From positions 1 through 51,797 of the forward strand of contig DATEHI010000043.1 of the NCBI GenBank assembly GCA_035279665.1: DNA of 51,797 nucleotides. Reading direction: 5' to 3'. The DNA comes from CF-13 sp035279665 (lineage in GTDB: Bacteria > Chloroflexota > Dormibacteria > CF-121). Numbering within the stretch: the stretch's first letter is position 1; each line of letters starts with the position of its first letter. The position numbers were made by a program, and so were the translations under genes. Below the pieces are notes generated by a model that saw only the letters and a program-made list of their open reading frames with translations, ran no database searches and was not told the DNA's origin. Shown here piece after piece: positions 1-10,901 of the stretch.

Positions 1-756
1 CAGTTCACTACGGTTGCCAAGAATTTCGAGCACCGCGTCGACGCGGCGGGGGCCCTCGCCGAAGCGAACCACGCGTACCAGCGCCGGTACTTCCACATCA
101 GCGAGCCGCAGGACGGCATGGTGCGGGTCGATGGCGTGCTCGACGCCGAGGGGGGCGCGACTCTCCGTGGCGCCCTGCAGAAATTCATGACGCCCGTCAA
201 GGATGATGCGCGCAGCTACGGGCAGCGCAGCGCCGACGCGCTCGTGGAACTCGGCCGCCAGGGTGGGTCGGGCAGCAAGCGCGATGGCGCCGGCCCACGG
301 CCACAACTGATCATTCGCGCGAGCCTCGATACGCTGGCGGGGACGCCGGGCGCGCCGGCTGGCGAGCTGGATGGCGGCGGCACTGTGCCGGCGGAGACCG
401 TTCAGCGCCATGCCTGCGACAGTGCGATCATCCGGATCACCGGCGAGGGCGAACTGGACCAGGAGCTCAACCACGCGAGCCGGACCATCCCGGCGTCGAC
501 CCGGCGCGCGCTCGAAGCGCGGGACCGGCACTGTGTCTTTCCCGGCTGTACGCGGCCGCCGATCTGGTGCGACGGGCATCACCTGGCCTGGTGGACCAAG
601 GGAGGACCGACCTCGCTGCCCAACCTGGCCATGCTCTGCCGCCCCCATCATCGGATGGTCCACGAAGAGGGCTGGCGGCTGGTACGCCACAAGGACGGGC
701 GGTTCTCCGCGATCCCACCGCCCCGCAGCGTGATGCCCAGCGCGCGATCAGCCTGA
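1..756 (+). CDS. DUF222/HNH endonuclease domain protein (5' truncated)
   Basis: The frame is open from the first base of the window, so the N-terminus lies outside; 251 residues are visible. The first two thirds resemble the DUF222 (13E12-repeat) region found next to HNH domains in actinobacteria and relatives. The last ~75 residues form an HNH nuclease fold: a CVFPGC pair, GHH, a central PNLAMLC and a final CRPHHRMVH supply the H-N-H triad and the zinc cysteines. These proteins often occur in many copies per genome and have poorly known roles; the nuclease activity is inferred from the family. It converges on the PAP2 gene, 84 bases away, and its 3' end lies in an imperfect 38-base tandem repeat. 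The ATG at 118 is internal and not the true start. Confidence 0.85.
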   Translation, partial: QFTTVAKNFEHRVDAAGALAEANHAYQRRYFHISEPQDGMVRVDGVLDAEGGATLRGALQKFMTPVKDDARSYGQRSADALVELGRQGGSGSKRDGAGPRPQLIIRASLDTLAGTPGAPAGELDGGGTVPAETVQRHACDSAIIRITGEGELDQELNHASRTIPASTRRALEARDRHCVFPGCTRPPIWCDGHHLAWWTKGGPTSLPNLAMLCRPHHRMVHEEGWRLVRHKDGRFSAIPPPRSVMPSARSA

Positions 757-812
757 AAGGGTTAAGCCGCCGGAGCAGCGCGCGATCGGCGTGAGACGTT
801 TAGCCACCCGAG
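738..812. repeat. Imperfect 38-bp tandem duplication at the HNH gene 3' end
   Basis: Two adjacent copies (738-775 and 776-812) both begin with CAGCGCGCGATC. They continue with diverged but alignable sequence (a TGA, then TTAAGCC/TTTAGCC, then GGAGC/CGAGC). The first copy holds the stop codon of the HNH gene; the second repeats that segment downstream. Confidence 0.6.
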
Positions 813-840
813 CGGTGCGGCGTGCCCGGCCGTGTACACG

Positions 841-1536
841 CTAGTCGAGCTGATGACCCGGGTTGACGGTGCGTTTGCGCTCCAGATAGGCGATCAGGGC
901 AAACAGCAGCGTCAGGCCCAGCAGGAGCCCCCCGAGGGCGTCGGAGAGCCAGTGCCACCCGAGGTAGACGACGCCGTAGCCGACGAAGCAGACCAGGAGC
1001 ACCAGCACCGGGCTGAGCCGCGAACTGTCGCGGCCGAACAGCTCCCACCGCTCCGAGAGGTAGAGCACCAGACCGTAGGTCATCGTCGCCCGAAGTACGT
1101 GGCCGCTGGGAAACGAATAGTGCCCGAACTTGTGAGCCAGCCCCGGCAGGAAGTCCGGGAACCGCTGAAACGCTTTGCCCGGAGCCGGGCTCGTGATCAC
1201 CTGCTTCCCAATGAGCTCCAGGAGCGATCCGGCGAGCACAAAGGCTACCGGTAGCACGGCCAACAGGCGCAGGCCGCGAAAGAGGGCGATGCCAATGAGG
1301 GCAGCGACCAGCAGCGTCACCTCGATACTGCCCAGATACGAAAATATTCCGAGCCCGATGTCCTGCCCGGTGCTGCCCCGGCCCTGCAGGTAGTTGGTCA
1401 TTCGTAAATTCAGCCGGTCGAACGCACCCAGGTCGACGAATAGCGCCACGATCACGAATGCGGCGAAAAAGGCCCCCGCCGTCAGCAGCAGCCGCCGGCT
1501 GAGGACGGGCCAGTGGAGGCGGATCAGTGCTGGCAC
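841..1536 (-). CDS. PAP2-superfamily membrane phosphatase-like protein
   Basis: About 231 residues with five or six hydrophobic segments and the PAP2 core: SFPSGH (motif 2) and YLGWHWLSD (motif 3, His and Asp kept). Family members dephosphorylate lipid phosphates such as undecaprenyl pyrophosphate or phosphatidic acid at the outer membrane face. Motif 1 reads KQVITSPAP instead of Kx6RP, and the Arg of motif 3 is Val, so both phosphate-contacting arginines seem absent and activity is uncertain. I chose the GTG at 1536: the open frame extends to an ATG at 1596, but that extension is the antiparallel-frame reading of the Fpg zinc finger coding region and looks unrelated. It overlaps the fpg 3' end by 13 bases and is probably the third gene of the polA-fpg operon. 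Confidence 0.8.
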   Translation of the reverse strand: MPALIRLHWPVLSRRLLLTAGAFFAAFVIVALFVDLGAFDRLNLRMTNYLQGRGSTGQDIGLGIFSYLGSIEVTLLVAALIGIALFRGLRLLAVLPVAFVLAGSLLELIGKQVITSPAPGKAFQRFPDFLPGLAHKFGHYSFPSGHVLRATMTYGLVLYLSERWELFGRDSSRLSPVLVLLVCFVGYGVVYLGWHWLSDALGGLLLGLTLLFALIAYLERKRTVNPGHQLD

Positions 1537-2402
1537 TTGCGGCAATAGACCGTGCCGCGGCCGGCCAGGCGTGTTCCCAGCAATGACGTCCCGCATTTCA
1601 GACAGGGCTCGCCGCTTCGGCCGTAGACGAGCAGCTTCTCCTGATTGCTGCCGCGCAGCCCGAATCCGTCGACGTAATTGATGATGGACGAGCCTCGCGC
1701 CGCAATGCTGTTCTCCAGGACGTACTGAATTGCTTCGTACAGGGCCCGCCGTTCACGGACGGTGAGCCGGTGAGTCCAACGGCTAGGACGGATTCCGGCC
1801 CGAAAACATGCCTCGTCGGCATAGATATTGCCGACGCCGGCCAGAAAAGACTGATCGAGTAACGCCGATTTCACCGGCCTGCGGCGGGCTTTGACGAGCC
1901 GTTCGAATTCGGCCTCGGTGAGGTCGCCGTGGATCGGCTCCGGACCGAGCCGCCGGGGGAAGGCGCGGGCCGCGATGAGTTCATCCATCGTGCCGACGAC
2001 CAGGCGCCCGAACTGGCGGGGATCGTCATAACGCAGCTCCAGGCCGCCATCGAGCACGGCACGGAAGTGCGTGTGCTTGACCGGCGCTTCTTCCGGCTCC
2101 CAGACCCGCAAGTGCCCAGTCATGCCCAAATGGACGATCACCTGGTCACCCAACGCGCGGTTGGGCGCAAACGTTCCGGTGGGAGCCGGCTCCAGGGGCA
2201 TCACGATGTACTTGCCCCGCCGTAGGACCGTGTTGATCGTCCGGCCGCGCAGGCGGCGGACGAACTTCGTCGCACTCGGGTAGCGGACGACTCGTGCCCG
2301 AATGGCGGGATCCCGCGTGAGCTGCAGCGACTCGATGCGGCGTCCAGTGAGCTGGGGCCGCAGGTCACGGACGATGGTCTCGACTTCGGGAAGCTCGGGC
2401 AT
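1524..2402 (-). CDS. mutM: Formamidopyrimidine-DNA glycosylase (Fpg/MutM)
   Basis: A 292-residue base-excision repair enzyme that removes 8-oxoguanine and formamidopyrimidines and nicks abasic sites by beta,delta-elimination. It begins MPELPEVETIVRDL, so after Met removal Pro1 is the Schiff-base nucleophile and Glu2 the catalytic acid. The helix-two-turn-helix region includes FLAGVGNIYADEACF, and the C-terminus carries the four-cysteine zinc finger (CLKCG...YCRKC). Length is normal for the family. It lies 6 bases after polA in the same direction, which fits a small repair operon. Confidence is high. Confidence 0.97.
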   Translation of the reverse strand: MPELPEVETIVRDLRPQLTGRRIESLQLTRDPAIRARVVRYPSATKFVRRLRGRTINTVLRRGKYIVMPLEPAPTGTFAPNRALGDQVIVHLGMTGHLRVWEPEEAPVKHTHFRAVLDGGLELRYDDPRQFGRLVVGTMDELIAARAFPRRLGPEPIHGDLTEAEFERLVKARRRPVKSALLDQSFLAGVGNIYADEACFRAGIRPSRWTHRLTVRERRALYEAIQYVLENSIAARGSSIINYVDGFGLRGSNQEKLLVYGRSGEPCLKCGTSLLGTRLAGRGTVYCRKCQH

Positions 2403-2408
2403 CGAGCT

Positions 2409-5261
<2,853 letters not shown>

Positions 5262-5264
5262 CAG

Positions 5265-5270
5265 AGTTTA
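5265..5270 (-). promoter_or_regulatory. Candidate -10 element for polA
   Basis: TAAACT on the minus strand lies 3 bases before the first GTG and 6 bases before the second. No Shine-Dalgarno sequence is seen. The expected transcription start would fall on the second GTG (5258), implying leaderless initiation. This is inferred from position alone. Confidence 0.35.
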
Positions 5271-5340
5271 GTCGTGCTGGAATCTGTTAAACGCTGCTGG
5301 TGACTGAAAAACCCGATGATAAGATAGGCTCGAATTCAGG

Positions 5341-5847
5341 ATGGCTAAATTCGTCGAAATGCAGGTCGACTCCATCCGTGTGCACATGCCCAGCGGGCAG
5401 CACGTCGTGATCCTCAAAGAGAAAGAAACCGACCGGTATTTGCCGATCTGGATTGGCATCTACGAAGCCAACGCGATCGCCCTGAAGATCACGGGCATCA
5501 CCCCCGAGCGGCCGATCACCCACGACCTGCTGGCCAATATTTTGCAGAGCGCCGAAATGCGACTCAAGAAGATCCAGGTGACCTCGCTGACAAATGAAGT
5601 CTTTTTTGCCAGATTGTTTCTGGCGGTCAACGGCAAGGAAGTCGAGATCGACTCCCGACCAAGCGATGCGATTGCGCTCGCCGTGCGTATGACCTGTCCC
5701 ATCCTGGTGTCGCAGGACGTTCTCGACAAGGCCGGCGTGTTTCCCGAGAAAGAAGAGGAGGAAGAAGACAGGCTCTCGATCTTCAAAGAGCTCATCAACA
5801 GCATGGACCTGCCGGATCTGGAAGGTCCGCCGCCGGAGAAGAGCTAA
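5341..5847 (+). CDS. Bifunctional nuclease family protein (DUF151)
   Basis: 168 residues. The first ~130 match the DUF151/BFN fold: the start MAKFVEMQVDSIRV, then LPIWIGIYEANAIAL, RPITHDLL and SRPSDAIALAVR are family hallmarks. Homologues include a plant protein with RNase and DNase activity and a mycobacterial member, but the bacterial function is poorly established. The tail is acidic (EKEEEEEDR) and precedes a short C-terminal segment. It is divergent from polA across 79 bases and meets the anti-sigma gene tail-to-tail: the sequence CTAA at 5844-5847 holds the stop codons of both. Possible -10 hexamers TAAGAT and TAGGCT lie 10-15 bases before the ATG. Confidence 0.88.
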   Translation: MAKFVEMQVDSIRVHMPSGQHVVILKEKETDRYLPIWIGIYEANAIALKITGITPERPITHDLLANILQSAEMRLKKIQVTSLTNEVFFARLFLAVNGKEVEIDSRPSDAIALAVRMTCPILVSQDVLDKAGVFPEKEEEEEDRLSIFKELINSMDLPDLEGPPPEKS

Positions 5848-6647
5848 GGGGTAATCGTCAGCGGAAGCTGGGCCACGAGGGCAGTGCCGTCGCTCAGGTC
5901 GATCTCGATCCGCAGCGTGTAGTTGCCCGCAACCGGTGTTTGCAGCTGCATCTGCGGGATCGAGTAGGCCGCATCGTAGCTGAACGGATACGTCGACGCT
6001 TTGGACGGAGGCGCCAGCCTGACGCTGTCCCTACTGTCGCGTATCAGGAAAAGCCGGACGGAGGAAGCCTCAGGCGCAGAAAGGCCATAGGTTGTGATGT
6101 GCAGACCGATGACGCCGGTCGCTGAGTACGACCTGGCATCAGTGGCAAGCGTCAGGGAGCGCGATGAATTCCGGGGATCAACGGCCGTCGTCGAGTTGCC
6201 GGAGAATTTCTGGGCGCCGGCTGCCGCGTCCTGGTTCGACTCGTAGAGCGGCGCGACCTCCGGGCGTGACTGCCCGGCAGCGGGCGCGGCCGCCCCGCGA
6301 CTCGTCAATGTTGTGCCCAACGCCGATCCCGGCCCGTGCAGTTGATTGATGCCCACGACGATGATCAGCAACGCGGCCGCCGCCCCACCAAGCCACCCAA
6401 TTGGCGCCCAGCGAGACGACTGGCGGGGCTGCACGGGGATGGTGAATGTCCGGTTCGGCGTCTCCATCGGCAGCGCGCGGACGGCATGGACCGTCTCACG
6501 CAGCCCGTTCAGACGGCGCGTGCACTCGGCACAGCCGGCGACGTGGTCCGTGACGCGAGCCTGCGTCGCTGCATCGAGCTCGTGGTCGAGATATGCCGAC
6601 AGCTCCTCGAGCGTTGGCTCGGTCGGGATGCGTGGCTCATTCGGCAT
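5844..6647 (-). CDS. Zinc-finger anti-sigma factor, membrane anchored
   Basis: 267 residues. The N-terminus carries a ZAS-type zinc finger with His35, Cys39 and Cys42 (HVAGCAEC), preceded by ELSAYLDHELD as in many anti-sigma factors that bind ECF sigma factors. One transmembrane helix lies at ~84-101, followed by a ~165-residue extracytoplasmic domain of unknown type ending in a beta-rich segment. The ATG at 6647 is chosen because it begins the recognisable domain and overlaps the sigma gene stop by 11 bases; an upstream in-frame ATG at 6776 lies far inside the sigma gene. The inferred role is to sequester the sigma factor at the membrane until an envelope signal releases it. Confidence 0.88.
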   Translation of the reverse strand: MPNEPRIPTEPTLEELSAYLDHELDAATQARVTDHVAGCAECTRRLNGLRETVHAVRALPMETPNRTFTIPVQPRQSSRWAPIGWLGGAAAALLIIVVGINQLHGPGSALGTTLTSRGAAAPAAGQSRPEVAPLYESNQDAAAGAQKFSGNSTTAVDPRNSSRSLTLATDARSYSATGVIGLHITTYGLSAPEASSVRLFLIRDSRDSVRLAPPSKASTYPFSYDAAYSIPQMQLQTPVAGNYTLRIEIDLSDGTALVAQLPLTITP

Positions 6648-7251
6648 GGGCGTCCTCCCGAGTCGGAAAGAAATCCGGATGCTGCTGCAGGCGCTCCTGG
6701 ACCTGGGCCCGTGCGCGTGCGATCCGAGACTTGACCGTGCCGAGCGGAACGCGAAGCACGGCGGCGATCTCCTCATAGGCCATGCCGTTTACATCGCGCA
6801 GGACGATCGCGATCCGCATGTCGTGGTCGAGCGCCTGGATGCTGTCACGGACCAGGCGCGTCCGCGCATTCGCCTCGGTTTGCTCCTGCGGATCAGGCGT
6901 GGCGATGCCGAGGCCGACGACGTTACTGGCCCTTGGACCTGTCTGATCTTCATTCGGCATGGCGCTGAATCGGCGGCCACGCCGATAGTGGTCGTAACAG
7001 AGATTCGCGGCAATCTGGAACAGCCAGGACTTGAACGGCGCCTCCCGCAGAGTACGGATCTTCTCCCAGGCGCGCAGAAAGGCCTCCTGCGTGACGTCGG
7101 CGGCATCATCCGGTTGGCCGACCATCCGCAGCGCCATGTTGTAGAGCGGGACTTGATATTGCACGATCAATTGGGTAAACGCCTCCCGATCGCCCCGGCG
7201 GGCCCGGCCCACCAGGTCGCGATCGTCGTTCGAGCCTTTAGACGGAAACAT
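6637..7251 (-). CDS. ECF-family RNA polymerase sigma factor
   Basis: 204 residues with sigma region 2 at ~25-95 (DAADVTQEAFLRAWEKI, then FKSWLFQIAANLCYDHYRR) and region 4 at ~135-185 (MAYEEIAAVLRVPLGTVKSRIARAR, helix-turn-helix). Regions 1 and 3 are absent, as is usual for extracytoplasmic-function sigma factors. Region 4 would read the -35 and region 2 the -10 of stress promoters. It is coupled to the downstream anti-sigma gene by an 11-base overlap, giving a classic sigma/anti-sigma pair. It is divergent from the tRNA-Leu gene 46 bases away. Confidence 0.95.
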   Translation of the reverse strand: MFPSKGSNDDRDLVGRARRGDREAFTQLIVQYQVPLYNMALRMVGQPDDAADVTQEAFLRAWEKIRTLREAPFKSWLFQIAANLCYDHYRRGRRFSAMPNEDQTGPRASNVVGLGIATPDPQEQTEANARTRLVRDSIQALDHDMRIAIVLRDVNGMAYEEIAAVLRVPLGTVKSRIARARAQVQERLQQHPDFFPTREDAHAE

Positions 7252-7282
7252 CCCTGATAAGTTCCCAACGAGCGTACTCGGA

Positions 7283-7288
7283 TATACT
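7283..7288 (+). promoter_or_regulatory. Candidate -10 element for tRNA-Leu
   Basis: TATACT lies 9 bases upstream of the mature tRNA 5' end. A -35 element is not obvious. Spacing suits a short 5' leader for RNase P. Confidence 0.4.
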
Positions 7289-7297
7289 CGCCGCGCC

Positions 7298-7380
7298 GCC
7301 GGAGTGTCGGAATGGTAGACGAGGGCGCCTCAAAAGCGCCTGGGCGTAAGTCCGTGTGGGTTCGAGTCCCTCCTCCGGCA
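7298..7380 (+). tRNA. tRNA-Leu (anticodon CAA)
   Basis: An 83-nt class II tRNA. The acceptor stem GCCGGAG (7298-7304) pairs with CTCCGGC (7373-7379), with discriminator A at 7380. The D stem is TCG/CGA (7307-7309, 7320-7322). The anticodon stem GGCGC/GCGCC encloses loop CTCAAAA with anticodon CAA at 7331-7333, reading UUG. There is a long variable arm (GGGC-GTAA-GTCC) and a T loop TTCGAGT. CCA is not encoded. The T stem (7356-7360 with 7368-7372) has one U-U mismatch at its second pair. Confidence 0.95.
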
Positions 7381-7441
7381 GTAACTTGTGAGCGGCCTGC
7401 TGGTCACGCTCCGTCCATTTCCGGGCCTCCGCGGGGCCGGT

Positions 7442-7460
7442 GGCCGATTGACGATCGGCC
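7442..7460. other. Perfect 7-bp hairpin in the tRNA/operon intergenic region
   Basis: GGCCGAT, loop TGACG, ATCGGCC. There is no U-run, so it is not a standard intrinsic terminator. It lies between the tRNA and the 7534 gene in a 153-base gap otherwise without recognised features, and could separate the two transcripts or take part in tRNA 3' processing. Confidence 0.3.
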
Positions 7461-7533
7461 GGGACCCCGCCATACTGCCGCCCAAGAGGCGACAACGGAA
7501 CTTTTTCCTTCGGCGGCCGTCTTAATGAATTAG

Positions 7534-9987
7534 ATGCCTGAGATGCGTGCCCAGCGCTCGTTCCGCCTGCCCGCGCGGCTTGCATTGGCATCGTTGCTCG
7601 CCGGAACGGCGCTGGCGGGGGCGTCGATCGGCGCCGCGGCCGCCAACGATGTGACGCTGAGCGTCCTCGTCGGCTACCAGGATGTCGTCAAGCCCGGCGA
7701 GTGGATGCCGGTCACGGTCGTCGCCAAGAACAGCGGGGCCGGGATCGATGGCACGCTCGAGCTCCAGGAGACGTTGAACGGCCAGCCCGACGTCAGCGGC
7801 TTTCCCGTTTACCAGGCGCCGATCAGCCTCGCCAGTGGAGCCAGCAAGCGGATCCGGGCGTACGCCATCGTCGAGACGAGCGGCGCGACGATCACGGCGC
7901 GAATCGTCCAGAACGGCCGGGCGATCGTCTCCCAGGACTCCGCATCGACGAGCACCACGTCGACCATGATTGGCGTCCTGTCCGACCAGGGCACGTCCCT
8001 CGATACCTTTGCGGCCGTTCACCCGGCGAGCATCGCCGCCCGGGTGGTTCACCTGGCGGCGGGCGACCTCGCAGAGTCGGCGATCCCGCTACGCGCCTTC
8101 GACATCCTCGCCATCGACGACTTCGCCACCGACAGCCTGACCGCGGGGCAGCGCACCGCAATCGGAGACTTCGTCCGCGCCGGCGGCGATCTTCTGCTGG
8201 GCACCGGCGCCGCCTGGCACAAGACGCTGGCCGGCCTGCCGGCGGCGATCGTGCCGATGACCGTCAGCGGCACGACGAGCGTGACCACCTCCCTCCTCGG
8301 CGGCGCCCCGGTCGAGGTGGCCACCGGGGCCGTGACGCCGGGACCGACCTGGCTTGGGGCGGGCAGCCAGCCGCTCTTGCTCGAGCGCCGGGTGGGGGCG
8401 GGCACGGTGACGATGGCCACCTTCGATTGGAATCAGGACCCCGTCGCCGGGTGGAGCGGCACCACCCCCCTCCTGCGCCAGCTCATCGCGCGCTCGGTGA
8501 TCGGCACGGGCGGCTCCAACCAGAACTTTGCGTATGGGATGGGCGCGTCGGGCCCGATGGGCTTCGGGTCCCAGCCGACGATCGCCTCCAAGAGCGGCGC
8601 ACTCAGCTCGACGTTAGGAAACCTCCCGGGACTCGACCTGCCCTCGCTCCAGCTAACGGGCCTGCTCGTCCTGCTCTATGTCCTGCTCGTGGGTCCTGTG
8701 AATTACGTCGTGTTGGGCGCGATGCGGCGGCGGGCGCTCGCCTGGGTCACAGTGCCCCTGATCGCCGTCATCGCCGCCGGCGGGGCCTATGGAGCGGGGG
8801 TCTTCACCAAGGGCCGGTCGGTGCAGGCCAACCAGATCACGATCCTGCATGTGCAGCCGGGCTGGGACCATGCCTACCAAGAGACCTACACCGGGATCAT
8901 GGCGCCGAGCCGCGGTGACTACCAGGCCCGCGTCGGCGGAGGGCGCCTCCTGATCAGCCCGATCGTCAACAACACCGGCTTCGGCCCAGGAGCGTTCGGA
9001 ACGGGGTCGCGCGCGGCCAGTATCCGGATCAACGTCGACAGCAACAGTGTCACGCTGCCCGGGATGACCGCCTTCGTACTGGGTGGCTTCGCGACCGAGT
9101 CGATGAGCTCGGCGCCACAGCTGGGGGGGCACCTCCAGTTGGTGAACGGGAAGCTCACCGGTACGATCGAGAACCACTCGAACCTGGCCTTCACGGACGC
9201 CGTCCTGATCATGGGCGACAACTTTCAGACCTTTGGCGCGCTGAAACCGGGAGCGACGGCGGCCGTTTCACTGGACCCGAAGCCGTCCAACCCCTTTGGC
9301 CAGCCAATCTACACCCGCATCTACGGAACGGCGTATTTCAACGGTGGCCCGCAGCCGACTCAGTTGACCGATTCCCAGCGCGAAGACTACGCGAAGACGC
9401 AGATCCTGGCCGTGCTGACCTCCGCAGGAAGCTCCAAAGGCTCGCTCGCGGCAGTGCCAATGCTGGTCGCCTGGACGCACGAGTCGTTCCAGGACCTCAC
9501 GGTGAACGGGAATCATCCGCGATCGACGGCCGAAACCGCGGTCGCCCTGTCGCTGCCGCTGGACCAGATTGGTACGGGCTCGTTGCCGGCCGGTGTCGTC
9601 AGCGGCCGCATCGTGGACGTCGTGGGTGACACGCAGAGTCAGGGACCGGTTGGCATGCTGCTGATCCAGAGCGGCAGCGTCACGTACGAATTTTTGCCCT
9701 CGCTGGCAGCCGGCACACACCTGACCGGCGCCTCACTCGCCACCTCCAACCCGTACGGCGGCAAGTTCATCCCCGCCCCGGGCGGCGGTACAACCGCTCC
9801 CACGCTCCAGGGACAGGTGTGGGACTGGGTACGATCGACCTGGACCGACATCGCCTACCAGGACAACGGCACGACCAGCCTGCCCGACAGCGCCGTCAAT
9901 CCCGACAGCGGCCTGGTGCGCCTTCGACTCAGCAGCAGCGGCGGCTTCGTGGCGGGGACCATCACGCTCGCAGGGACGGTCCGATGA
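7534..9987 (+). CDS. Large exported membrane protein of an ABC/MoxR/VWA operon, function unknown
   Basis: 817 residues. A signal peptide (about 1-37, ending in an Ala-rich stretch) precedes an extracytoplasmic beta-rich segment. Next comes a stretch at ~188-235 (FDILAIDDFATDSLTAGQ, then FVRAGGDLLLGTG) that resembles the degenerate glutamine-amidotransferase-like fold seen in VWA and Gld-type proteins. Two transmembrane helices at ~373-396 and ~402-424 flank a short basic loop (MRRRA). The last ~390 residues are again extracytoplasmic and beta-rich. No catalytic motif is recognised. The stop overlaps the next gene's start (ATGA), so it is translationally coupled to the ABC ATPase and is probably a partner or surface subunit of that transporter. 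No clear Shine-Dalgarno precedes the ATG; the ATG at 7543 is an alternative start. Confidence 0.85.
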   Translation: MPEMRAQRSFRLPARLALASLLAGTALAGASIGAAAANDVTLSVLVGYQDVVKPGEWMPVTVVAKNSGAGIDGTLELQETLNGQPDVSGFPVYQAPISLASGASKRIRAYAIVETSGATITARIVQNGRAIVSQDSASTSTTSTMIGVLSDQGTSLDTFAAVHPASIAARVVHLAAGDLAESAIPLRAFDILAIDDFATDSLTAGQRTAIGDFVRAGGDLLLGTGAAWHKTLAGLPAAIVPMTVSGTTSVTTSLLGGAPVEVATGAVTPGPTWLGAGSQPLLLERRVGAGTVTMATFDWNQDPVAGWSGTTPLLRQLIARSVIGTGGSNQNFAYGMGASGPMGFGSQPTIASKSGALSSTLGNLPGLDLPSLQLTGLLVLLYVLLVGPVNYVVLGAMRRRALAWVTVPLIAVIAAGGAYGAGVFTKGRSVQANQITILHVQPGWDHAYQETYTGIMAPSRGDYQARVGGGRLLISPIVNNTGFGPGAFGTGSRAASIRINVDSNSVTLPGMTAFVLGGFATESMSSAPQLGGHLQLVNGKLTGTIENHSNLAFTDAVLIMGDNFQTFGALKPGATAAVSLDPKPSNPFGQPIYTRIYGTAYFNGGPQPTQLTDSQREDYAKTQILAVLTSAGSSKGSLAAVPMLVAWTHESFQDLTVNGNHPRSTAETAVALSLPLDQIGTGSLPAGVVSGRIVDVVGDTQSQGPVGMLLIQSGSVTYEFLPSLAAGTHLTGASLATSNPYGGKFIPAPGGGTTAPTLQGQVWDWVRSTWTDIAYQDNGTTSLPDSAVNPDSGLVRLRLSSSGGFVAGTITLAGTVR

Positions 9988-10901
9988 TCTCCGTCGAGCA
10001 ACTCACCAAGGTCTACGGAGGGCGGACCGCGCTCGACGCGGTCTCATTCGAGGTTCCCAAAGGGGAGATCTTCGGCTTTGTCGGACCGAACGGCGCCGGG
10101 AAGACGACCACGCTGCGCATCCTTGCGGCGCTGCTGGAGCCGACCACGGGACGCGCCTTTGTCGACGGTGCCGACGTGAGCCGGCAGCCAGAGCGTGTCC
10201 ACGAACGCCTTGGTTACATGCCGGACTTCTTCGGCGTCTACGATCAGCTCACCGCGGCCGAATACCTGGATTTCTACGCTGCCTGCTACCGGCAGCCCAA
10301 AGCCCGTCGCACGAAGATCGCGAATGACCTGCTCGAGCTCGTCGGGCTGACGGACCGTCGCGATCAGGCGGTCGATACATTGTCGCGCGGCCTCAAGCAG
10401 CGGCTGTGCCTCGCACGGGCACTGGTGCACGACCCGGCCGTCTTGTTGCTCGACGAGCCGGCCTCCGGGCTCGACCCGCGGGCGCGGGTCGAGATGCGCG
10501 AGATCCTGAAAGAGCTGCAAAAAATGGGCAAGACGATCGTGATCTCGAGCCACATCCTCCCGGAGCTGACTGAGCTCTGCACCATGGTCGGCATCATCGA
10601 TCAGGGTCGGATGCGGGCGACCGGCGCGGTCCAGGACGTCATCCGGCAATTGACCAGCGGGCGACGTCTGCGCATCACGGTACTCGGCCAGAAGGAAGAG
10701 GCCGCCGCGCTGCTCAGGCCGTTGACGATGATCCACGCGGTCAGTACGGTCAATGGCGTGATCGAGGCCGAGTATGAAGGCGACGACACGACGGCGGCCA
10801 GCATCTTGCAGACGCTGACGGCGGCGGGCATCAAAGTTTCGGGGTTCAGCCAGCTCGAGGGCGGCCTCGAAGACGCGTTCATGAGGGCGACGGAGGAATG
10901 A
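9984..10901 (+). CDS. ABC transporter ATP-binding protein
   Basis: 305 residues from the ATG that overlaps the preceding stop. Walker A GPNGAGKT (34-41), a Q-loop region near GYMPDFFGVYDQLTAAEYL, signature LSRGLKQRLCLARAL, Walker B VLLLDEPASGLDP and the H-loop SSH are all intact. The C-terminal ~85 residues resemble the accessory domain of ABC-2 exporters such as GldA, NatA and CcmA-like ATPases. It would energise the permease encoded by the next gene, to which it is coupled by an ATGA overlap with a good GGAGGA ribosome-binding site. The transported substrate is unknown. Confidence 0.95.
   Translation: MISVEQLTKVYGGRTALDAVSFEVPKGEIFGFVGPNGAGKTTTLRILAALLEPTTGRAFVDGADVSRQPERVHERLGYMPDFFGVYDQLTAAEYLDFYAACYRQPKARRTKIANDLLELVGLTDRRDQAVDTLSRGLKQRLCLARALVHDPAVLLLDEPASGLDPRARVEMREILKELQKMGKTIVISSHILPELTELCTMVGIIDQGRMRATGAVQDVIRQLTSGRRLRITVLGQKEEAAALLRPLTMIHAVSTVNGVIEAEYEGDDTTAASILQTLTAAGIKVSGFSQLEGGLEDAFMRATEE

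Noticed and set aside
7298..7380. tRNA-Leu as an integration site for a mobile element
   Set aside because: No integrase and no direct repeat of the tRNA 3' end were seen downstream.
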